From: Nitrospira sp. | GTDB lineage: Bacteria; Nitrospirota; Nitrospiria; Nitrospirales; Nitrospiraceae | Assembly (NCBI GenBank): GCA_025361385.1 | Contig: JANYAJ010000089.1 | Coordinates: forward strand, 1 to 5,785 | Direction of reading: 5' to 3' | Length of the DNA: 5,785 nucleotides | In this document: piece after piece, positions 1 through 5,253 of the stretch | How positions within the stretch are numbered: the first letter of the stretch is position 1 | Layout: each line of letters opens with the position of its first letter | The notes under the pieces: generated by a model | What the model was told of the DNA's origin: nothing | The model's input: the letters and a program-made list of their open reading frames with translations, nothing else | The model's database searches: none | Program-made: the position numbers and the translations under genes

Positions 1-96
1 GAAAAAGAGCGGGAGAAAAATTGAATTACTTGCGGAGTATATCCGCGCGCCTGAATGAAGCCTCAGAATAACGGACGGCACGCACGCAGTGCGGTT

Positions 97-195
97 TGGA
101 GGCGCCGAGCGGGGTCGAACCGCTGCATCGCAGTTTTGCAGTGCGCCCGATGCCTCGACGACCACTGACGATCCAGCGCGACGGACTACGACGCC
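97..195 (-). tRNA. Atypical tRNA-Cys-like sequence, about 99 nt with CCA
   Basis: Read on the minus strand, the 5' end GGCGTCG (195-189) pairs over seven positions, with one G-U, with CGGCGCC (107-101). It is followed by discriminator T and an encoded CCA (97-99). U73 is typical of tRNA-Cys. The T arm is canonical: AGCGG, loop TTCGACC, CCGCT. The anticodon region contains CTGCAAA, the normal loop for a GCA (Cys) anticodon. The middle is abnormal. The molecule is about 25 nt longer than a normal tRNA-Cys. GTC/GGC can form a short D stem around a very long loop, and the bases flanking CTGCAAA do not make a regular 5-bp stem. A 6-bp stem GCATCG/CGATGC encloses a 17-nt loop instead. It may be a decayed tRNA, a recombined attachment-site copy, or an unusual functional tRNA. 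A 5-bp hairpin (81-93) lies just past its 3' end. Confidence 0.45.
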
Positions 196-268
196 AAAGG
201 AGTGAAATCAAGGGGTTCCATGTTTCTTTGTTTCTTTTGCTATTAACTGCGACTGAGTTAGATTCTGA

Positions 269-316
269 ACCGGGAGCAAAACCGGGAGTGGCACCGGGAG
301 TAAAACCGGGATCAGG
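269..316. repeat. Four tandem 12-bp repeats, ACCGGGAG core
   Basis: There are four consecutive 12-bp units starting at 269, 281, 293 and 305. Each begins ACCGGGA; the first three share ACCGGGAG and the last four bases vary (CAAA, TGGC, TAAA, TCAG in the shifted fourth unit). They lie between the tRNA-like sequence and the end of the truncated chlorite-dismutase fragment. The 12-bp period would encode a four-residue repeat in any frame, for example Pro-Gly based, but no convincing gene contains it. Confidence 0.8.
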
Positions 317-318
317 GT

Positions 319-531
319 TTATTGGTAGACAGCTCGGGTCTGTCCTTCTGGTTCGAGTCCTAATCGGGTCCCCGACCTGTACCTTTGCGAATCGCCGACC
401 TTGAACACCGCAAATGTTGCATAGACTCCGGGCTCTTTCAATAACTTCTACCGATCCACCTCAGCACCGGCAACCCGTGCGAGAGCGACGACAGCAAGCA
501 TTACCAGGACCAAGACTGTTCTGTTCCACAT
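319..531 (-). pseudogene. cld: Truncated chlorite dismutase-like gene with internal amber codon
   Basis: ATG (531-529) has a good Shine-Dalgarno AGGAGA (542-537) five bases upstream. The frame gives an N-terminal signal peptide: MWNRT, a hydrophobic core, and an A-G-A cleavage site at residues 21-23. Residues 24-45 then read AEVDR, stop, KLLKEPGVYATFAVFKV. From memory this closely matches the start of Nitrospira chlorite dismutase (DREKLL...GVY.TFA.F), a haem enzyme that converts chlorite to chloride and O2 in the periplasm. Codon 28 is TAG where the relative has Glu, so a single GAG-to-TAG change would explain it. After about residue 45 the similarity ends and the frame runs into unrelated sequence up to TAA (321-319). 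Only about 20 mature residues of a roughly 240-residue enzyme remain, with no haem-binding region. It is a broken remnant; the family call rests on a short stretch. Confidence 0.6.
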
Positions 532-576
532 GCAGCTCTCCTTGTGTGTAGGTATTAGGTGTGATGCGATATTAGC

Positions 577-592
577 AACCGCTGAGGCGGTT
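577..592. repeat. Short perfect hairpin AACCGC-TGAG-GCGGTT
   Basis: This is a 6-bp perfect inverted repeat with a 4-nt loop and one further T on the plus side. It resembles a small intrinsic terminator but lacks a proper T tract. It lies about 45 bases upstream of the cld-like start, so it could also fold in that gene's leader. Confidence 0.5.
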
Positions 593-672
593 TCACTCAC
601 GAAAGACTAGCTTATCGTCATAGCATTGCTGGGGGCCGAAGGCGGGATTTGATTTGAGGGGAATTCAGTACT

Positions 673-716
673 TTGAATGTCGACGGGGGTTTTTATATTC
701 TATTACAGACATTCAA
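673..716. repeat. 9-bp perfect inverted repeat with 26-nt spacer
   Basis: TTGAATGTC (673-681) and GACATTCAA (708-716) are exact reverse complements. The spacer contains a run of five G followed by five T and an A/T-rich stretch. No gene overlaps it. The spacing is long for a terminator; a protein-binding pair or a recombination scar are alternatives. Confidence 0.7.
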
Positions 717-774
717 CAGCTTACGACCTGAGAATGAGTGGTATTGAGTGAGATAGAATGAGCAGAAAGTAGCG

Positions 775-807
775 CTGCGATACGACCGTTTTACGACCGT
801 ATTGCAG
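775..807. repeat. 10-bp inverted repeat containing two TACGACCGT direct repeats
   Basis: CTGCGATACG (775-784) and CGTATTGCAG (798-807) are reverse complements except at one position, which would be G-U in RNA. The 13-nt centre and right arm include a second TACGACCGT (792-800) exactly 11 bp after the first (781-789), about one helical turn. A related TACGACCTG lies at 722-730. The arrangement suits a regulator-binding site upstream of the promoter at 896. Confidence 0.65.
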
Positions 808-880
808 TTAACCACTGGAAGGAAGTGTCAGCTCTTCTCTTCATCTGAAGGTTGATCTTTCTTGTCTTCTAGACCCAAGT

Positions 881-899
881 TCAAAACAAATAGTTTTGA
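881..899. promoter_or_regulatory. Palindromic operator candidate over the -35 box
   Basis: TCAAAAC (881-887), five bases, then GTTTTGA (893-899) form a perfect 7-bp inverted repeat. Its right arm overlaps four bases of the predicted -35 element (896-901), a position expected for a repressor that blocks RNA polymerase. The cognate regulator is not in the window. Confidence 0.5.
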
Positions 900-924
900 C
901 GTGCGTTTGTCTGCGTTGTAGGAT
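896..924 (+). promoter_or_regulatory. Sigma-70-type promoter for the small membrane protein gene
   Basis: TTGACG (896-901), a 17-bp spacer, then TAGGAT (919-924). The -35 matches consensus at five of six positions and the -10 at four of six, with ideal spacing. Transcription would begin near 931, leaving a very short leader before ATG 944. This placement makes ATG 944 a better start than the upstream in-frame TTG 896 or ATG 923, which lie inside the promoter. Confidence 0.55.
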
Positions 925-943
925 GTGTTTCAGGTTGGGTGCT

Positions 944-1198
944 ATGGTGCGTGTACTTCTCATTTTTGTGCTGGCGTTGACACTGGCGTGTATGGTTCCG
1001 TTCATGGGAACCAATGACACCGCCTCAGGTCACCTTCATCATAGTCTCTCTACCTCCTGCGCTACCTGCTTGGGTCCTGATGCCGTTAGTGGTGTTAGAT
1101 TTTTCCTCTCCTTGCTTGGTTTGTTGATGCTCATGATTCCGGTGACACCGCTGCTTAACTTCGTCGGAGATAAGTTCCACCCTCCTCGCGGTCGTTAA
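944..1198 (+). CDS. Small membrane protein with His/Cys metal-ligand candidates
   Basis: Predicted 84-residue protein of unknown family. Residues 3-21 form a hydrophobic segment (first helix or uncleaved signal) and residues 52-74 a second transmembrane helix. The loop between them carries H30, H32, H33 and a C39-A-T-C42 pair, a pattern suited to binding copper or another soft metal. Cys16 follows T-L-A, an imperfect lipobox. Start ATG 944 is chosen because a good promoter (896-924) overlaps the earlier candidates; its ribosome site is weak, CAGG nine bases upstream. The stop is TAA at 1196-1198. It lies 246 bp upstream of copA on the same strand, which suggests, but does not prove, a role in copper handling. 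The layout resembles small DUF2946-like His/CxxC proteins found in copper loci, though I cannot assign it to that family. A non-functional small ORF is possible but less likely given its organised hydrophobicity. Confidence 0.6.
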   Translation: MVRVLLIFVLALTLACMVPFMGTNDTASGHLHHSLSTSCATCLGPDAVSGVRFFLSLLGLLMLMIPVTPLLNFVGDKFHPPRGR

Positions 1199-1231
1199 CC
1201 TCCCTCACAGTCTTCCGGGCCTTTTCTTGTA

Positions 1232-1258
1232 AGCGAACATCCGATTGATGGGTTCGCT
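1232..1258. repeat. 7-bp inverted repeat downstream of the small membrane protein gene
   Basis: AGCGAAC (1232-1238) and GTTCGCT (1252-1258) are exact reverse complements around a 13-nt loop, beginning 34 bases after the TAA. There is no T tract, so it may be a processing or attenuation hairpin rather than a terminator. Readthrough into copA remains possible. Confidence 0.45.
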
Positions 1259-1362
1259 CGTCGGCGGACACTCGCTGCCTTATCGCGACAAGCCTGTGGC
1301 CTATGCTCATTTTGAGCAACAGAAGTGGTTGTTTTAGCGCCCGGTCCAATTGTTCGCGGCCA

Positions 1363-1377
1363 ATCCTGAATCAGGAT
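1363..1377. promoter_or_regulatory. Near-perfect 15-bp palindrome upstream of copA
   Basis: ATCCTGA (1363-1369), one A, TCAGGAT (1371-1377): seven perfectly matched pairs around a single base. The absence of a loop favours a DNA operator for a dimeric regulator over an RNA hairpin. It ends 67 bases before the copA start. I could not place a convincing -35/-10 pair next to it. Confidence 0.5.
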
Positions 1378-1444
1378 CAGAAAGCAAGTGCGCCAACAAA
1401 CAGGTTTCTCGTCTTTCACTATGAAACTCGAAAGGTCGTGCAAA

Positions 1445-3322
1445 ATGAATCCCGACCTGATTTCTCGGCGTCTTCTCTTAAAGCGCATTGTTGCGCTGAG
1501 CATAGTGGCAGCGGTTGAACGATTCATCACTGCCCAAGCCGCCACGAATCCCACCGACAATCCCAGTGTACAGACACCGCTAAGCGGAGACGTGATCGAT
1601 CTGACCATCAGTGAGCAATTGTTTCGTCTTGACGGGCGTACCGCAATGGCCATGACGATCAATGGGACCATTCCGGGTCCCATTATTCGTCTGAAAGAAG
1701 GGCAACAAGCGACGCTCCGCGTGACGAACCGCCTGGAAGAAAGTACGTCGATTCACTGGCACGGGATACTGCTCCCGCCCATCATGGATGGGGTACCTGG
1801 CGTGAGTTTCGCGGACATCAAACCGGGCACCACTTTTACCTATCGCTTCCCGGTCAAACAGAGCGGGACCTACTGGTTTCATAGTCATTCTGGCGGCCAA
1901 GAGATGCTCGGGATGTATGCGCCGATGATCATCGATCCCATCACACCGGACCCGTTTAGGTACGCGCGGGATTATGTGGTGATGCTCTCGGATTGGAGTT
2001 TTGAGTCACCCGAAACCATCTTCTCAAATCTGAAAAAACAAGTGAGCTACTACAATTTTCAAAAGCGCACGGCGGGAGAGTTTTTCACCGACGTGAGACG
2101 GATGGGCTTCTGGCCGACGCTACAGAACTATTTGATGTGGGACCAGATGCGGATGGACCCGACGGACTTTGCAGATGTCACCAGCTATACATTGACCTAC
2201 CTTGTGAACGGGTTCTCTCCCAGCGACAGCTGGACCGGGCTGTTTCGTCAGGGCGAGCGGGTGCGGCTGCGTTTCATTAATGCGGCATCTACGACCTTCT
2301 ACGATGTGCATATTCCTGGTCTCAAGATGACGGTGGTGCAGGCCGACGGGCAGAACATCCAGCCCGTCGTGGTGGATGAGTTCCGCATGGAAGTGGCAGA
2401 GACCTACGATGTGATCGTCGAACCTGCCGAGGATCGCGCGTATACCATTTTTGCCGAGACTATGGACCGGAGCGGCTATGCCCGCGGCACCCTTGCGCCA
2501 CGAACTGGCATGTCTGCGGCGATCCCTGAACGTCGCCCTCGACCGCTTCGCACGATGGAGGATATGGGGATGAGTATGGAGGGCATGGACATGGGAGACA
2601 TGAAGAACACTCATGGCGGCATGAAGATGCCCGGCATGGAGTCCGGCAGCATGTCCCACATGAAACTGTCTGAGCACGGTTCAAGCATTGAGCATATGCA
2701 ACACGATTCGGGGGTGCCGCCCACGCAAGGTATGCACGAAACGCCGGGCACACATACGAGCGACCCGCGCCGCTCGGAGATTCCTGGTGCCGAGCCGGTG
2801 AAACATGGCCCCGACGATCATGGTCCCGGTAATCAAATGGTGGTCGAGTATTCGCAGAACCGGCTGGGGGAACCAGGAAGAGGACTGGAAAACCGCGAGC
2901 GACGGGTACTGCGCTACACCGACTTGAAAAGTCTCGCGCCCTACTCAAACCAGCGGAAGCCGGAGCGCGAGATTGAACTGCATCTCACAGGCCATATGAA
3001 CCGGTTCATATGGTCGTTCGACGGGAAAAAATATTCAGAGTCCCCGGAGCCGATTCGCTTCCGCTATGGCGAGCGGCTACGCCTAACATTCGTGAATGAC
3101 ACGATGATGGAACATCCGCTCCATTTGCACGGTATGTGGATGCACTTGGAAAATGGGGCGGGCGATTACCTGCCACGCAAGCATACGGTCATCGTCAAGC
3201 CAGCGGAGCGGCTATCCGTGGCTATTCACGCGGACGCGCCGGGACGCTGGGCGTTTCATTGCCACCTACTCCTCCACATGGAGGCGGGGATGTTTCGCAT
3301 GGTCGAGGTGTCGGAACCATGA
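1445..3322 (+). CDS. copA: CopA-type periplasmic multicopper oxidase
   Basis: This 625-residue protein oxidises Cu(I) to the less toxic Cu(II) and sequesters copper in the periplasm. Start ATG 1445 is preferred: AAAGG lies about ten bases upstream, and the protein then begins directly with a Tat signal, S-R-R-L-L-L-K at residues 7-13, plus a hydrophobic stretch. Earlier in-frame starts at 1388 and 1421 lack a ribosome site. All four copper-ligand blocks are present: HWHG (104-107), HSH (146-148), HPLHLHG (557-563) and HCHLLLH (605-611) with C606 and axial Met616. The three cupredoxin domains occupy roughly 50-165, 170-345 and 500-622. Between domains two and three, residues 371-418 contain 13 Met plus several His, as in Pseudomonas CopA and PcoA. 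Laccase-like activity on organics is possible. Its TGA overlaps the copB ATG, indicating translational coupling. No lesion is visible. Confidence 0.95.
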   Translation: MNPDLISRRLLLKRIVALSIVAAVERFITAQAATNPTDNPSVQTPLSGDVIDLTISEQLFRLDGRTAMAMTINGTIPGPIIRLKEGQQATLRVTNRLEESTSIHWHGILLPPIMDGVPGVSFADIKPGTTFTYRFPVKQSGTYWFHSHSGGQEMLGMYAPMIIDPITPDPFRYARDYVVMLSDWSFESPETIFSNLKKQVSYYNFQKRTAGEFFTDVRRMGFWPTLQNYLMWDQMRMDPTDFADVTSYTLTYLVNGFSPSDSWTGLFRQGERVRLRFINAASTTFYDVHIPGLKMTVVQADGQNIQPVVVDEFRMEVAETYDVIVEPAEDRAYTIFAETMDRSGYARGTLAPRTGMSAAIPERRPRPLRTMEDMGMSMEGMDMGDMKNTHGGMKMPGMESGSMSHMKLSEHGSSIEHMQHDSGVPPTQGMHETPGTHTSDPRRSEIPGAEPVKHGPDDHGPGNQMVVEYSQNRLGEPGRGLENRERRVLRYTDLKSLAPYSNQRKPEREIELHLTGHMNRFIWSFDGKKYSESPEPIRFRYGERLRLTFVNDTMMEHPLHLHGMWMHLENGAGDYLPRKHTVIVKPAERLSVAIHADAPGRWAFHCHLLLHMEAGMFRMVEVSEP

Positions 3323-4233
3323 GCGGAACAGGCGCTCCTACTGAATTCTCCGCACGTCTCTTTGTAGCGGCTTGCGCTGTCCTGTTGGGCAACGGCATTG
3401 TTGTGCCGGTCATCGCTGCGCCACCGTCAATCGAGTCAACGGCGACTCAAAACGGAAAGGCCACATCCAGCGCCATTAGTTCCAAAGCCTCTGTGACGCT
3501 CGGTCCTTCCTCCATGCAGGAAGACACGCGGCCTACCTTTGTCCCGCCAGGCGACTGGCCTGCTCCCGTCAACGATCAGGAGCACCGTCTATATACACTC
3601 GTCGACGTCCTCGAATTCCGCCCGAAAACAGGTGCAGGACAGTCTAATGGCTACCGGTGGGATGTCGAGGGTTGGTATGGAGGGGACTACAACCGACTCT
3701 GGTTCAAAAGCGAAGGGCAGAAAGGCAGCGCCTTCAAAGCGGACTACGATGTGGACTTTCAATTGCTCTATGGCCGGTTTATCCAGAAGTATTACGATCT
3801 GCAAATGGGGGGTCGTGTCGAAACGCAGTCCTTCAGGGGGCGCAATGTGGCGCGGGGCCTAGGAGTGATCGGAATTGAGGGACTTGTGCCGTAGGACTAT
3901 GACTTCGAGTCAGCCCTGTTCATTGATCAGAACGGCAATGTGTCAGCCAGGCTTTCGTTGACGAAGGACCTGTGGCTGACGCAACGACTGATCCTTCAAA
4001 GCCGCTTCGAGACCAACGCTGCCGTTCAACGGGTTGAGGAATTCACGACCGGCTCCGGGCTCAATAACGTGGAATTCGGGGTGCGGCTGCGCTATGACAT
4101 TCGACGCGAGCTCACTCCCTATGTCGGCATCTCCCTCGACAAAAGTTTCGGCGAAACCGCCTCCCTCGTGCGCGAAGACGGAGGCGACCCGAGTCAGATT
4201 CGATTCGCGGTGGGCGTGCGGGCGTGGTTTTGA
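3319..4233 (+). pseudogene. copB: CopB-type outer-membrane copper protein, interrupted by amber TAG
   Basis: ATG 3319 overlaps the copA stop (ATGA). The frame opens with a signal peptide (about residues 11-34, ending VIAA), then a low-complexity linker. The CopB domain starts near residue 85, with family-like segments such as LYTLVDVLEF, GYRWDVEGWYGGDYNRLWFKSEG and RFIQKYYDLQMGGR. At codon 192 (3892-3894) the frame meets TAG. The same frame then continues without another stop through typical CopB beta-barrel sequence (TQRLILQSRFE, GLNNVEFGVRLRY, TPYVGISLDKSFG) to the C-terminal Phe and TGA 4233, 304 positions in total. In homologues this site reads GLxPY, so the TAG replaces Tyr, one base from TAT or TAC. 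A truncated 191-residue product would lack half the barrel. An assembly error or suppressed amber could restore function. Unlike many CopB proteins, the N-terminal linker is not strongly Met-rich. Confidence 0.85.
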
Positions 4234-4492
4234 CCCTAAAGAGTAAATGTTAAAATGGGACTGGGGGAATATTGAGCGGCGAGAGCGGATTGTTCTGGTT
4301 GTGGTCACAAGACTAGGAAATAGAGTTTTTCCAGCCCCCTTATCCCTTGGTCTTTACCTCCCAAGAATGAGAATTCACCCTAGAAAGGTGGGCTGGGCAA
4401 GGAGTCGCAGGGAACACCGCAGCCCCTCCTCGTCCAGTCTCCTCTCACTTCTCCACCAATTTGCACCAGCTAACTCTTACATTTCGCTTCTC
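4234..4492. other. Spacer between convergent copB and small secreted protein genes
   Basis: No credible gene is seen. The two flanking genes converge here, so a terminator is expected, but I find none with a clear stem plus T tract. The best inverted repeat is GGGCTG (4390-4395) with CAGCCC (4420-4425) around a 24-nt loop, which is weak. Confidence 0.5.
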
Positions 4493-4844
4493 TTACTTCA
4501 TCATGGCGTGATGCGCCTTGGCCAACTGGTCAGCTCCTTCAGCTGCCTTCGTATACGAGCTGATAAGAAGCTCGCAGTGCCGAGGAATATCGGTTTTCGC
4601 TCCCAAGCCAGCTTTACTTTGGACGTAGGCTGGACTTTCTGCATACGCTGCTTTCATGGCCTCCATATCTTTCGCCTTTTGCCGATTAGTGGTCGCTTCC
4701 TTCTCATACCAGGTTGCAAGTCCAGCGTGATCAGTTATGGCCGGCATACTGTCGGCAGCACTCGCGGTCGTCGCGAAGGCGACTCCCTCCCAGCAACAAG
4801 CCGCACAGAACACCACCCTGAATCCATCGCTTCCAGATCGTCAT
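4493..4844 (-). pseudogene. Small secreted helical protein gene with signal-peptide frameshift
   Basis: ATG 4844-4842 follows a strong Shine-Dalgarno GGGAGG. The first frame gives MTIWKRWIQGGVLCGLLLGG, the charged start and hydrophobic core of a signal peptide, but then runs to an early stop. One base over, the sequence continues VAFATTASAADSM, an ideal signal-peptide end with A-S-A cleavage, and a mature domain to TAA 4493. Removing one G from the run GGGAGGG (minus strand, 4791-4785) joins both halves into a clean 116-residue protein. The mature part (about 87 residues) is alpha-helical and rich in Lys, Ala and Met, with motifs HAGLATWYEKEA, HCELL and a C-terminal AKAHHAMMK. I do not recognise a named family. 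The paired helices and His/Met residues could fit a periplasmic metal-binding helical bundle, which is speculation. The alternative GTG start at 4816 lacks a ribosome site and a signal n-region. Confidence 0.65.
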
Positions 4845-4849
4845 GATAA

Positions 4850-4855
4850 CCTCCC
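4850..4855 (-). promoter_or_regulatory. Ribosome binding site GGGAGG that fixes the frame of the 4844 start
   Basis: GGGAGG on the minus strand sits five bases before ATG 4844. It is the best ribosome site in this part of the window, and it belongs to the frame encoding the signal-peptide start, not the frame of the mature domain. This is the main support for a frameshift. Confidence 0.7.
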
Positions 4856-4910
4856 ATTAATTAGAAATTTACCGACTGCTTTTGGCTTGTTAGTATGGCT
4901 AGAAGACGGA

Positions 4911-4933
4911 GAGCAATCTGGTCACTATTGCTC
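4911..4933. repeat. 7-bp hairpin GAGCAAT / ATTGCTC
   Basis: GAGCAAT (4911-4917) and ATTGCTC (4927-4933) are perfect complements around a 9-nt loop. On the plus strand it is followed by GTTTTC, a weak terminator-like tail. On the minus strand it lies about 67 bases upstream of ATG 4844, in the leader or promoter area. Confidence 0.5.
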
Positions 4934-5151
4934 GTTTTCGAAAATATATGTGGCAGACCGCACGACAAGCCCTGCGCGAACATTCAGCCGAGAGACCTAA
5001 AATCACCTTTGTAACTAAGGAGTGTTCATCTAACATCTGATTCATGGACACAGCACGGCTAGGATTGGCAGCTAGGAATTTCGAGGGTTTGAGGGCCAGA
5101 GTTCTTGCAGGTTTTATGGACAAGCCTGAAGCATGTCGGTTTTTGAAATTA

Positions 5152-5177
5152 GGGGGGGAGTCGTACGACACCCCCCC
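5152..5177. repeat. Strong G7/C7 hairpin downstream of rep
   Basis: Seven G (5152-5158) pair with seven C (5171-5177). Inside, after one A-A mismatch, lies the 10-bp palindrome GTCGTACGAC (5160-5169), so the stem extends further. It starts 77 bases past the rep stop codon. It could be an intrinsic terminator for rep (the minus strand continues TAATTTC, a poor T tract), or a replication or packaging hairpin of the element encoding rep. A second C6 run follows at 5181-5186. Confidence 0.7.
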
Positions 5178-5253
5178 AATCCCCCCATTATTGGTGCGCC
5201 CGCGTCCCCGCCGGCGACTCATGAACAGACCATTTCATCCGATTCCGTTCGTC

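Larger units (their letters stand above)
543..895. other. Gene-free spacer rich in inverted repeats
   Basis: I see no credible coding region in these roughly 350 bases between the minus-strand cld-like fragment and the plus-strand small membrane protein gene. It holds at least three inverted repeats (577-592, 673-716, 775-807) and a motif TACGACC at 722, 781 and 792. GAATGAG occurs at 732 and 756. The divergent layout suggests a regulatory or recombination region. No clear minus-strand promoter for the cld-like fragment was found. Confidence 0.6.
4856..5253. other. Gene-free region between small secreted protein gene and rep
   Basis: In these roughly 400 bases I find no ORF with a convincing ribosome site, hydrophobicity pattern or recognisable domain on either strand. 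It contains a hairpin at 4911-4933, a 10-bp palindrome TTTTCGAAAA (4935-4944), and the strong G7/C7 hairpin at 5152-5177. It must hold the promoter for the minus-strand 4844 gene, but I could not place one confidently. Confidence 0.55.

Noticed and set aside
26..320. Minus-strand frame reading GFTPGATPGFAPG and then KRNKETWNPL, which could be the 3' end of a tyrosine recombinase gene next to a tRNA
   Set aside because: The resemblance is only stylistic; no recombinase catalytic motif is visible and the upstream sequence is the cld-like fragment.
96..404. Plus-strand open frame with EPGAKPGVAPGVKPG repeat
   Set aside because: It runs antisense through the tRNA-like sequence and the cld-like fragment, has no ribosome site, and its repeat is explained by the 12-bp DNA repeat.
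722..807. Short CRISPR-like array from the TACGACC repeats
   Set aside because: Repeats are only 9 bp, spacing is irregular (59 bp then 11 bp), and no cas gene is present.
1388..1444. Upstream starts for copA at GTG 1388 and ATG 1421
   Set aside because: They lack a ribosome site and would place extra residues before the Tat twin-arginine motif, which fits best with ATG 1445.
2120..2948. Long minus-strand open frames inside copA, one rich in His
   Set aside because: They are antisense shadows of the Met-rich and cupredoxin coding sequence; His codons arise from the complement of Met (ATG to CAT).
3892..3894. TAG as a recoded sense codon (with the TAG at 450-448)
   Set aside because: The two positions appear to correspond to different residues (Tyr and Glu), no CTA anticodon is seen in the tRNA-like sequence, and nonsense mutation is simpler.
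4247..4846. 199-codon plus-strand open frame after copB
   Set aside because: It overlaps the minus-strand secreted protein gene antisense, lacks a ribosome site and has no recognisable domain pattern.
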